Assembly: GCF_006345825.1 (NCBI RefSeq)
Contig: NZ_VCIX01000087.1
Span: forward strand, 248,202-312,201
DNA length: 64,000 nucleotides
Source: Paenibacillus paridis
Lineage (GTDB): Bacteria > Bacillota > Bacilli > Paenibacillales > Paenibacillaceae
Direction: 5' to 3'
Shown here: piece after piece, positions 27,537-35,293 of the stretch
Layout of the letters: each line of letters starts with the position of its first letter
How positions within the stretch are numbered: the stretch's first letter is position 1
The notes under the pieces: model-generated
Told to the model about the DNA's origin: nothing
Database searches by the model: none
Seen by the model: only the letters and a program-made list of their open reading frames with translations
Position numbers and translations under genes: made by a program

Positions 27537-28854
27537 AAGCCACTCCACCCGCATTTCCAATTTGAACTTCCACAATCGTCAGCTCGGTTAATGCCGCTGC
27601 GCTGGAAGCGACGCCTGAATCCATTTCCAGACAGTCTCCGGGAGCAATCGTTTGCGGCTTGCCTTCAATGATCGCTACGCCTTTGCCGGCTTGAACGGTC
27701 CAGATGACACGGCTGCCTGGTTTCGACTCCCGCGTGTACTGCTCTCCGGTATGAACGACGACCTTTTTGACAAGTGTCTCTCTATCCCCATCTAATTTGA
27801 ACAAATCCAATATGCGGTACCAGCCCCACCGAAGCTCCTCATACATGAGCCTCTCATCGATCGGCTGCATCAATTCTTTAATCCGTGGACTCGCTGCTTT
27901 ATCCGCTACAAGAATGCCGTTTGGGCCTGCAGCTACAATGACATTGGACAAGCCGAGTACCGTAATCAAAATGTCTAATTCGTTCAGTACATGCGTATTG
28001 ACCGAGTCCTCGCTAATCAGTCCCCGTCCGATTAGCTTCGTATCCATTTCCTCCGTTAAGGTGTTCCATGTGCCAAGGTCCTTCCAGCCGCTTTCATAAA
28101 CGATTGCCCGAAGCTGCTGCGCCTTCTCCAGTACCTCATAGTCAAAGCTGCGTTTCGGCAGGCGAGCATACTGGCGGCTAAGCTCCTGATAGGTCACAGG
28201 AAAGGATCTAGCTTTCAGAAGCGTAAGCAAATAATGAAGCTTGAAGGCAAATATCCCGCAATTCCATAATGCTCCCGCTTCAATTAAACGCTCAGCCTCA
28301 TCCTCAGATGGTTTCTCCACGAACCGATCGATCACGATGCTGTTGGATAAACCATCCTGCGCCGCCGGATCAGAAACGATGTAGCCGTACTTTCCAGACG
28401 GATACGTTGGCTTTGAGCCAATGAGAGCAACTTCTGCGCCAGTATCGTTCAGGACCCGCTCCAGCTCCTTCACCTTGTCAAAAAAAACAGTGTCTACATA
28501 GGGATCTACTGGCAGGACACATACAATTTCATCTTTATCCGCACAAGCGATAGAGTTCAAATAAGCGGAAACAAGCGCAATGGCAGGAAAGGTGTCCCTA
28601 CGCTCTGGCTCGACGATAAGCGGAACATGGTCGCCAATTTGGTTTTTGATTAGATCCACCTGGGAGGAGCATGTTGCAATATAAGTGGAAGACGCAAGGC
28701 CAGCCTCCTGAAGCTGTCGCCAAACCCGCTGCACCATCGATTCCTTCTCGCCGTCTACGCCTCTCAGCACCTTTAGGAACTGCTTCGTCCGAGAGCCGTT
28801 CGAGAGCGGCCATAGTCGTTTTCCAGAGCCTCCCGAAAGCAAAATAATTTTCAT
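27526..28854 (-). CDS. manC: Mannose-1-phosphate guanylyltransferase
   Basis: A 442-residue enzyme making GDP-mannose from mannose-1-phosphate and GTP. The N-terminal nucleotidyltransferase signature is IILLSGGSGKRLWPLSNGSRTKQFL, with CVLPVDPYVD and the FVEKPSEDEA motif further on. The C-terminus (about residues 345-442) is a cupin-like fold (VHTGEQYTRESKPGSRV, APGDCLEM) resembling the phosphomannose-isomerase half of bifunctional enzymes, but the metal-binding HxH/E pattern is not evident, so isomerase activity is doubtful. The ATG overlaps the gmd stop by one base (TAATG). It feeds the next two enzymes toward GDP-fucose or a related deoxyhexose. Confidence 0.92.
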   Translation of the reverse strand: MKIILLSGGSGKRLWPLSNGSRTKQFLKVLRGVDGEKESMVQRVWRQLQEAGLASSTYIATCSSQVDLIKNQIGDHVPLIVEPERRDTFPAIALVSAYLNSIACADKDEIVCVLPVDPYVDTVFFDKVKELERVLNDTGAEVALIGSKPTYPSGKYGYIVSDPAAQDGLSNSIVIDRFVEKPSEDEAERLIEAGALWNCGIFAFKLHYLLTLLKARSFPVTYQELSRQYARLPKRSFDYEVLEKAQQLRAIVYESGWKDLGTWNTLTEEMDTKLIGRGLISEDSVNTHVLNELDILITVLGLSNVIVAAGPNGILVADKAASPRIKELMQPIDERLMYEELRWGWYRILDLFKLDGDRETLVKKVVVHTGEQYTRESKPGSRVIWTVQAGKGVAIIEGKPQTIAPGDCLEMDSGVASSAAALTELTIVEVQIGNAGGVAYDL

Positions 28855-29927
28855 TAGGCTCTCTCTCCTTTGATTGCCGCAAGGTCGTCTCTGACCATTT
28901 CCTTCACAAGGGCATACACATCGTATTTAGGCACCCAGCCTAATCTTTCCTTCGCTTTCTCCGGGCTTCCGAGCAGCAGCTCGACTTCCGTAGGGCGATA
29001 ATATTTCGGATCAACTGCAACAACCTCCTTGCCAATCGGCAAGGCATACAGCGGATTGTGGCTTGCCTTCACGTACCCTACTTCGTTTTCCTTCTCCCCT
29101 TTAAAAGCGATGTCCACGCCAATCTCGGCAAAGGCTAGCCGGACGAATTCCCTAACCTCCGTCGTTGAGCCGGTAGCAATGATATAGTCCTCCGGTTCCT
29201 CCTGCTGAAGGATCAGCCACATCGCTTCCACATAGTCCTTGGCATGCCCCCAGTCCCTTTGCGCATTCAGATTTCCGAGGTAGACCTTGTCTTGAAGACC
29301 ATGCGCAATGCGGGCGACGGCCTTCGTAATCTTCCTGGATACGAAGGTTTCGCCGCGCAGCGGGCTCTCATGGTTAAAGAGGATGCCATTCGTGGCAAAC
29401 ATAGCGTAAGCTTCACGGTAATTGACGGTTATCCAGTAGGCATAAAGCTTGGCAACGGCATAGGGACTGCGGGGATAAAACGGTGTTTTCTCATGCTGAG
29501 GAATTTGCTGAACCAACCCATAAAGCTCGGAGGTCGATGCTTGATAAATTTTGGTACGGCTGGTTAATCCGAGAATCCGGACTGCTTCTAGAATGCGAAG
29601 CGTGCCGATGCCATCCGCATTGGCCGTATACTCAGGCGTATCGAAGCTGACATGCACATGGCTCATCGCTGCTAGATTATAAATTTCATCCGGCCTGACT
29701 CTCTCAATCATGCGTACGAGATTCAGCGAATCTGTCAAATCCCCGTAATGCAAAAAAAACGTTTTTTCATAGATATCAGCATTGTCAATCAAATGATTGA
29801 TCCTTCCGGTATTTGGCAGGGAGCTTCTCCTCTGCAGCCCGTGAACGATATAACCCTTATCTAAAAGCAATTCAGCAAGGTATGCGCCGTCTTGTCCTGT
29901 AACCCCAGTTATTAATGCTATCTTCAA
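28854..29927 (-). CDS. gmd: GDP-mannose 4,6-dehydratase
   Basis: A 357-residue extended SDR converting GDP-mannose to GDP-4-keto-6-deoxymannose. ITGVTGQDGAYLAELLLDKGY is the family NADP motif, HYGDLTDSLNLVRMI and YNLAAMSHVHVSFDTPEYT are diagnostic, and the catalytic pair is in SPYAVAKLYAYW (YxxxK). The start is taken as the TTG at 29925-29927 with AAGGGGCAG upstream; an in-frame ATG 40 codons earlier would add a non-homologous leader. It is the first gene of a minus-strand operon (gmd, manC, capD-like, dehydrogenase-like), and a sigma-E-type promoter lies about 37 bases upstream. Confidence 0.95.
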   Translation of the reverse strand: MKIALITGVTGQDGAYLAELLLDKGYIVHGLQRRSSLPNTGRINHLIDNADIYEKTFFLHYGDLTDSLNLVRMIERVRPDEIYNLAAMSHVHVSFDTPEYTANADGIGTLRILEAVRILGLTSRTKIYQASTSELYGLVQQIPQHEKTPFYPRSPYAVAKLYAYWITVNYREAYAMFATNGILFNHESPLRGETFVSRKITKAVARIAHGLQDKVYLGNLNAQRDWGHAKDYVEAMWLILQQEEPEDYIIATGSTTEVREFVRLAFAEIGVDIAFKGEKENEVGYVKASHNPLYALPIGKEVVAVDPKYYRPTEVELLLGSPEKAKERLGWVPKYDVYALVKEMVRDDLAAIKGERA

Positions 29928-29963
29928 TTCGTCTGCCCCTTCCCTATCATCACAATTACTATC

Positions 29964-29991
29964 ATTGTATGTTCGACAGCGGAATTGGTAT
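29964..29991 (-). promoter_or_regulatory. Sigma-E promoter of the gmd operon
   Basis: Minus-strand ATA, 17 bases, CATACAAT. The -10 matches the sigma-E consensus CATACAnT exactly and the -35 ATA spacing is right. It predicts early mother-cell expression of the GDP-sugar operon. Confidence 0.65.
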
Positions 29992-30045
29992 GGACATAGA
30001 GGAAGCATCTCAAGCGGCAAGCCACAAATAGGCAATGGCATGCTC

Positions 30046-30071
30046 ACTTTGAGCGCTAGCTACATAATCTG
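30046..30071 (+). promoter_or_regulatory. Possible sigma-K-like promoter of the GDP-fucose synthase gene
   Basis: AC, 15 bases, CATAATCTG, an 8 of 9 match to CATAnnnTA, about 55 bases before the ATG. The spacing is one base short of usual. Confidence 0.35.
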
Positions 30072-30128
30072 TTAAGTAGAAATAGATATTCAGCTTACTA
30101 GGAAACTATAGGAGGTCGGAGGCTTATC

Positions 30129-31073
30129 ATGAGCAATATTAGAGGAAAAACAATTATGGTCACGGGAGGATCGGGGTTCTTGGGTTCGCACGTGGTCGAG
30201 CTACTTCTAAAGAGCGGCGCAGGGGACATCATTGTGCCTAGAAGCAAGCAATACGATTTAACGAGGCAGGAGGTCTGTTTGTCCCTCATTCGGGATACCG
30301 ATCCCGATATTGTCATTCACTTGGCGGCTAAGGTCGGCGGCATCGGGGCAAACCGCGTCAATCCCGGCTCTTTCTTCTACGACAATCTCTCCATGGGCAT
30401 CCACCTTGCGGAAGCATCCCGTCTGCACGGCGTCGAAAAATTCGTAGCCTGCGGCACGATCTGCTCCTATCCCAAATTTGCAAACGTTCCTTTCAGGGAA
30501 GAGGAGCTGTGGGACGGCTACCCGGAAGAAACCAATGCCCCCTACGGTTTGGCCAAAAAAATGCTGCTCGTTCAGTCTCAGGCCTACCGCAAGCAATACG
30601 GGTTTAATTCCATTTTCCTGCTTCCGGTCAACCTTTACGGCCCTCGGGACAACTTCGACTTGGAAACATCGCATGTCATTCCTGCATTGATACGCAAATG
30701 TCTAGAAGCCAAAGCGCAGGGCTCGGATCATATTGAAGTTTGGGGCACGGGGATCGCTACGCGCGAATTTCTATATGTCGAGGATGCGGCCGCAGGCATT
30801 GTGCAGGCTACCGATCAATTCAATGGCGAGGAGCCCGTTAATATCGGCACTGGCCGAGAGATTTCAATCAAAGCGCTGACCGAGCTTATTGCCGAGAAAA
30901 CCGGTTATAACGGAACTATTGTATGGGACGCAAGCCGCCCCGACGGTCAGCTTCGCAGATGCCTCGACACGTCCAAGGCCGAGCAGCTATTCGGCTTTAA
31001 GGCCAAAACCGATTTGCCCGAAGGGTTGGAGAAAACGGTGCAATGGTATATCGGACAGCAAGCCAAAGCTTAA
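30129..31073 (+). CDS. fcl: GDP-L-fucose synthase-like epimerase/reductase
   Basis: A 314-residue extended SDR. MVTGGSGFLGSHVVELL is the NADP site; HLAAKVGGIGANRVNPG, SYPKFANVPFREEELWDG and the catalytic APYGLAKKMLLVQSQAYR (YxxxK) match GDP-fucose synthase, as does NLYGPRDNFDLETSHVIPA. The enzyme epimerises and reduces GDP-4-keto-6-deoxymannose. It is transcribed divergently from gmd across a 200-bp promoter gap. An AGGAGG ribosome site lies 14 bases before the ATG. With gmd and manC it completes a route from mannose-1-phosphate to GDP-L-fucose. A close relative making a different GDP-deoxyhexose cannot be excluded. Confidence 0.88.
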   Translation: MSNIRGKTIMVTGGSGFLGSHVVELLLKSGAGDIIVPRSKQYDLTRQEVCLSLIRDTDPDIVIHLAAKVGGIGANRVNPGSFFYDNLSMGIHLAEASRLHGVEKFVACGTICSYPKFANVPFREEELWDGYPEETNAPYGLAKKMLLVQSQAYRKQYGFNSIFLLPVNLYGPRDNFDLETSHVIPALIRKCLEAKAQGSDHIEVWGTGIATREFLYVEDAAAGIVQATDQFNGEEPVNIGTGREISIKALTELIAEKTGYNGTIVWDASRPDGQLRRCLDTSKAEQLFGFKAKTDLPEGLEKTVQWYIGQQAKA

Positions 31074-31169
31074 GCCGCGGGAACCCTCTTTTGCCGATAA
31101 TAGCTTACTACGAGAAGATCATTAACTATTTCTTTAAGTTTGAAATACGTTAAATCTTTATGGTTCAAC

Positions 31170-31209
31170 AAAAAGCCTCAGCGGGAGTCATCTCTCACTG
31201 AGGCTTTTT
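31170..31209. terminator. Bidirectional terminator between converging fcl and glycosyltransferase genes
   Basis: A 12-bp perfect stem AAAAAGCCTCAG / CTGAGGCTTTTT with T-runs on both strands. It ends fcl and the long minus-strand operon that begins at rfbF. Confidence 0.92.
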
Positions 31210-31216
31210 CATTCGG

Positions 31217-32344
31217 TTATTTAATTTTCTTCTTTAAGATAGCTGGCTTGCGGAGTCCAGATCTCATCAAAGGTTTGCGGGCAAACCCATTTTTAGGCTT
31301 CCTTGCCACAAGCGGCCTTGCTTTCTTTCTTCCGTGCTTTGTTATCCATTTAACTCCGCTTTTTCTTCTGCTTCGGCCCTTGTCCCGAGCACTCATCACT
31401 CTTCTTTGCCTAACCGCAGCAGGCGCGGCTGACCGCTGGGCTACTGCACGATGGGCAAAATAAAAATTGGACACCTCTGCAAAATAAGTGTTCAGCACGT
31501 TCTCGAGACCTTGCGGCGTAAACAGCTTCGACTCATTATTTTTTGCGCGCAGCTTGTCAAACCAGCCCCTTACGCTTTGAATAAATTCATCGGTTGCCCG
31601 CAGCCGCCGGTTGCATACGTCCATATGGAGATTGAGCTCTTCATCTGTAGGCAGCAGTCCCATGCGAATGAGCTGGCTGTGAACGATCTTCCTGCCGACC
31701 AGCCTCTGCTCCTCGCCATGCTTCGCACCCACTTGCTCCCCGTGAATCCGGTAATGGAGCAGGACATCGGGCAGGTTCGTCACGCGTGTTAAATGAGCCA
31801 TGCGCGACCAAAGCTCGTAATCCTCCGTATGGGGGGAGTTATAGTCATAATAGAGAGCGTAACTCTTTACGACTGATTTGCGCATCATGACTGTCGGGTG
31901 ATTCAAGGCGCAATAGAATAGTAGCCCTGCCTTGATATCGTCATGGTCTGTCGGATGCTTCACCCACACATCCTGATGCATATACTTCATAGCTGTGCCG
32001 CAGAGCCCAATTTCCGGATACTGGTTCATAAATTCGACTTGCCTTCCAAGTCGGTCAGGGAACGCGAAGTCATCGCAATCCATTCTCGCGATATATTCGC
32101 CCTCTGCCAGATCAAGCCCTTTGTTCAGGGTAAAGATCAACCCCCGGTTGGAGCCATTGCTATAAAAACGAATGCGGGGATCAGCGTATGACGAAATGAT
32201 AGCCGCGCTTTGGTCAATGGAGCCATCGTCAATGAGCAGCAGCTCAAAATCATTGAAGTTTTGATTTAATATGCTTTCAATCGCTTCTCGCAAAAATAAT
32301 TCACCATTATAGACGGGCATTAATACCGTTACTTTTGGCACCAC
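31217..32344 (-). CDS. GT2 glycosyltransferase with polybasic C-terminal tail
   Basis: A 375-residue protein. The N-terminal GT-A domain has VTVLMPVYNGELFLREAIESI, LIDDGSIDQS and the DxD-like RMDCDDFAFPDRL, and is closest to family GT2. From about residue 300 the chain becomes strongly basic (RQRRVMSARDKGRSRRK, ending in PAILKKKIK), a tail not needed for catalysis and shared in character with other proteins of the island. The start is a GTG with AAGGAGG 8 bases upstream. It is the last gene of the rfbF operon and ends at a bidirectional terminator. Acceptor unknown. Confidence 0.88.
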   Translation of the reverse strand: MVPKVTVLMPVYNGELFLREAIESILNQNFNDFELLLIDDGSIDQSAAIISSYADPRIRFYSNGSNRGLIFTLNKGLDLAEGEYIARMDCDDFAFPDRLGRQVEFMNQYPEIGLCGTAMKYMHQDVWVKHPTDHDDIKAGLLFYCALNHPTVMMRKSVVKSYALYYDYNSPHTEDYELWSRMAHLTRVTNLPDVLLHYRIHGEQVGAKHGEEQRLVGRKIVHSQLIRMGLLPTDEELNLHMDVCNRRLRATDEFIQSVRGWFDKLRAKNNESKLFTPQGLENVLNTYFAEVSNFYFAHRAVAQRSAAPAAVRQRRVMSARDKGRSRRKSGVKWITKHGRKKARPLVARKPKNGFARKPLMRSGLRKPAILKKKIK

Positions 32345-32437
32345 TCGGCCTCCTTCAATACATCCTCTATTATAGGATGATCGATAGCTGCGGATGGATT
32401 GGACAAAAGCCGCGGGGCATATTCACTGTTCTTGCGG

Positions 32438-33112
32438 TCAAAGCCGCACAGCATAAATGTCGCCCCATAATAAATCAGCCTTCAGGCTGCCCATTCGCCC
32501 GCACATCTCCTCAGCCGAACACCAGCTGTCATAATGGAAGGCTAGCGATTCCCCTAGAGAGAGGTTGAAGCGGTAGCGGCCAAGACTCTCTAAATAGCGG
32601 ATGCACGACAGCGTAGAGGACATGACCTCATCCGAGAACTCAAAGGACAGGGCAGGGATCGGCTTGGATAATCCGCGAAAAACCTGCATCTCATAGCCCT
32701 CCACATCGATTTTGCAAAAATCCGGCATCCCATACTGGGCAATCAGCGTGTCCAAGCGAATAACCGGCACGGTAATCGGCTGATACCAATTATAATGGCC
32801 GAAGCGTCCGCTGTTTCTCATCGTCTGAATCCACTCTTTATTCATGGACGATATCGTATGCGCGTCGCTGACGATCATTTCCGCTTGCCCTTCGCTGCTT
32901 CCTAACGCATAAGGAATGAGCGTAAAGCCCGGCCTATCCTTGAATTGCTGCAGCAGCACCTCCTGACAGCCCGGCTGCGGCTCAACAGCAACGACATTCA
33001 CGCCCAGATCCAAAAAAACGCGCGTGCGGTTACCTACGTTAGCTCCGATATCAAAATACAAATTGCCCGGACCCTTGAAGGAAGAATAAAAATCAGCCAT
33101 GGAATCGCTCAT
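32438..33112 (-). CDS. FkbM-family SAM-dependent methyltransferase
   Basis: A 224-residue methyltransferase. LYFDIGANVGNRTRVFLDLG is motif I for S-adenosylmethionine, VVAVEPQPGCQEVL is motif II, and FCKIDVEGYEMQVFRGL is the FkbM signature. Such enzymes O-methylate sugars or other small groups. It lies within the glycan operon, 17 bases downstream of a tandem GT2 gene, with AAGGAGG before its ATG, so capping or modifying a deoxyhexose by O-methylation is the natural guess. Confidence 0.9.
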   Translation of the reverse strand: MSDSMADFYSSFKGPGNLYFDIGANVGNRTRVFLDLGVNVVAVEPQPGCQEVLLQQFKDRPGFTLIPYALGSSEGQAEMIVSDAHTISSMNKEWIQTMRNSGRFGHYNWYQPITVPVIRLDTLIAQYGMPDFCKIDVEGYEMQVFRGLSKPIPALSFEFSDEVMSSTLSCIRYLESLGRYRFNLSLGESLAFHYDSWCSAEEMCGRMGSLKADLLWGDIYAVRL

Positions 33113-33129
33113 GCTTTTACCTCCTTAGA

Positions 33130-34578
33130 TTAATAGAATTGGGGATGGTTATTCCGAATTTGTTGGACGATGGCAGCATGCCGTTGGCCCGCGTCATAGG
33201 ATAACGAATGCCCATGGCGCCTGTAGAGAAGCAGCGCCTCCGGAATCGCTTCGCCAGGCCACCCGCTCTCGCATAAGGAGATCCAGAAATCCCAATCCTC
33301 ATAGCCATAAATCATGTTCTCGTTGTAGCCGCCAGCCGCAAGCCACGCCTGTTTGCGGAATAGCGACGTTACGCAAACGATATTCTCGGAGAGCAGACGA
33401 TTGAAATCGAATACGGGCGGTATCCAAACCCATGAGGTATCGCCGAAATACTCCAAGCCTACCGTTGCGAAGCCAAGTTCCGGCTTGGCTTCCAGCACGC
33501 GAAACGCTTTTTCGATTAAAGTTGGCCGCAGCTTATCGTCCGCATCAAGGGGCAAAATATATTTGCCTCTTGCCGCTTTGATCCCTGCATTTCGGCCATG
33601 CGGCAGCCCAATATTCGTCTGTACATGGATCACACTCGTCTTTGGTTTTTTCAGCCGGTTCAGCACTTCAATCGTATAAGGGTCGGTGGAGCCGTTATTT
33701 ACGACAATAATCTCAAATTCTTGGAAGGTCGAGCCAAGGCAGGAGTTAACCGCATCCTCTACGTATCGGCCGTAGTTATAGCAAGGAATAATGATGCTGA
33801 CCAACGGGTCCATTCGAAGCTCTGTGCCCAGTTGATTCCGTATCATTCGTCTCACCTGCAATTCATCCTTCAGCCAATCATGCCAAAGCTCGTAAAGGCG
33901 ATGCTCGCTGAACAGATCCGGATGATTATTTGCCACCTGCCGCACTAGCCGGTCGTGCTTGAAATCATCGGAAGCTCCGCCTGCCACACGGTAGGATAAA
34001 GGCGTATCCGCAACAATGGCAGCGCCCCACCCTCGCTTTGCGAGCGAGATCCAAAAATCCCAATCCTCGTATCCCTCGGTCATGCTCTCGTTGAAGCCTC
34101 CCGCCGCAAGCCACGCCTGTTTGCGAAACAAAGCGCTGCTGCATACGATATTTTGCGACAGCAAATGGCCCAAATGAAAAGGGGGTGCCTCCCAGGTATA
34201 ATGAATAGCCCCAAACGTTTGATAGCCTGAAGTAGCAAAACCAAGCTGTGATTGGCCCATTAGCTGCTCAAGCGCCTTTCCCATGAAGGCGGGATGAAGC
34301 TTGTCATCCGCATTTAGGCAAATGATAAACTCGCCCTTCGCTTCCCGGATTCCCGTGTTTCTCGCATATGAAACTCCTTTGTCTTCTTGTTCTACCATTC
34401 GTATATTCGTATGATTCAGTCGTCTGATAACCTCCTGTGCATAGCCGTCTTTCAAACCGTAATCGACCACGATAATTTCAAATGCCGAAAAGGCGGAGTT
34501 TAGGCAGGATTCGATGGCTTGCTCAAGATTCCCCCCCTCATCCCGATAAGGGATGACAACGCTGATGATCGGTACCAT
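33130..34578 (-). CDS. Tandem-domain GT2 glycosyltransferase
   Basis: A 482-residue protein made of two homologous GT2 domains. Both repeat the pattern QNIVCSSALFRKQAWLAAGGFNE then EGYEDWDFWISL (second copy ENIVCVTSLFRKQAWLAAGGYNE, YGYEDWDFWISL). Domain 2 (residues about 260-482) has canonical VVNNGSTDPY and the DxD in PLDADDKL. Domain 1 has VVDYGLKDGY and LNADDKL, so its first DxD Asp is Asn. The start at 34576-34578 is chosen for AAAGGAGC 8 bases upstream; an ATG 18 bases earlier overlaps the previous gene in ATGA. It is probably a chain-forming or dual-linkage enzyme, or one active and one weakened domain. Confidence 0.88.
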   Translation of the reverse strand: MVPIISVVIPYRDEGGNLEQAIESCLNSAFSAFEIIVVDYGLKDGYAQEVIRRLNHTNIRMVEQEDKGVSYARNTGIREAKGEFIICLNADDKLHPAFMGKALEQLMGQSQLGFATSGYQTFGAIHYTWEAPPFHLGHLLSQNIVCSSALFRKQAWLAAGGFNESMTEGYEDWDFWISLAKRGWGAAIVADTPLSYRVAGGASDDFKHDRLVRQVANNHPDLFSEHRLYELWHDWLKDELQVRRMIRNQLGTELRMDPLVSIIIPCYNYGRYVEDAVNSCLGSTFQEFEIIVVNNGSTDPYTIEVLNRLKKPKTSVIHVQTNIGLPHGRNAGIKAARGKYILPLDADDKLRPTLIEKAFRVLEAKPELGFATVGLEYFGDTSWVWIPPVFDFNRLLSENIVCVTSLFRKQAWLAAGGYNENMIYGYEDWDFWISLCESGWPGEAIPEALLLYRRHGHSLSYDAGQRHAAIVQQIRNNHPQFY

Positions 34579-34592
34579 AAGTTTTGCTCCTT

Positions 34593-35273
34593 TCATTCCG
34601 GGGTCGCTTTTCGATCCGGAAGCAAATAATAATTAAATAAATCCTTCGTTACAGACAAGCCGTATTTTACAGTTAGCAGCGACAACACCGACTGGTCGTA
34701 GCGATGCTCGATGAATTCCGGAAAATCAGGAAGACCGCAGATGTTTGCCCCATCCAGCAGCACCGATTTGGCGACACAGAACGAGAGCCACTCCTCTAGC
34801 AGCTTTCGGCTGCGCGTATTATTATGAAAAATAAAAAAACCCGCCCAAACCTGCTCGGCATTCCAATAAGCTGGCTCATCGCATTGCATCTGGACGAAAC
34901 AGTCCCTCTTGGTCCAGCACTTGTTCAAATAAGACATGGTCTTGAAAAAAGCAAAACCGTCATGATCCGCGCAAAGGGAGAGAAGCGGTCCAATCGGCCT
35001 GATAAATCGGTTGTCGGCATCCGAATAGAGAATGACCGCATTCTCTTCCGCCTTTGACAGCGAATCCAATAAAATGTAAGGCTTCCAAAGCCACAGCCCG
35101 TTCCCCTTCTCATGCTGCAAAAGCTCCTGATGGTCACGGGCGAATACCGTTCCCTCAAGGTCGCTGGGACTATACGAGATTACGCGGTCAACGCCGAACT
35201 GTAGCGCGGAAGCATTGAGCTGCTCCCGGTAAGGCTGATAAGCGGCGGAAGCAAAGCTAACTAAATAAATCAT
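34593..35273 (-). CDS. Glycosyltransferase-like protein (GT-A fold), small
   Basis: A 226-residue protein with a GT-A-like core. LWLWKPYILLDSL, AVILYSDADNRF (a DxD-type motif), AGFFIFHNNTRSRKLLEEW and HRYDQSVLSLLTVKYGL recall capsular-polysaccharide nucleotide-sugar transferases. No membrane segment or signal peptide. It lies between two glycosyltransferase genes in the rfbF operon; its start has no obvious ribosome site and is 20 bases after the preceding stop, so translation may depend on coupling. Exact family uncertain. Confidence 0.72.
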   Translation of the reverse strand: MIYLVSFASAAYQPYREQLNASALQFGVDRVISYSPSDLEGTVFARDHQELLQHEKGNGLWLWKPYILLDSLSKAEENAVILYSDADNRFIRPIGPLLSLCADHDGFAFFKTMSYLNKCWTKRDCFVQMQCDEPAYWNAEQVWAGFFIFHNNTRSRKLLEEWLSFCVAKSVLLDGANICGLPDFPEFIEHRYDQSVLSLLTVKYGLSVTKDLFNYYLLPDRKATPE

Positions 35274-35293
35274 GAGTGATCACTGCTTTCTCA

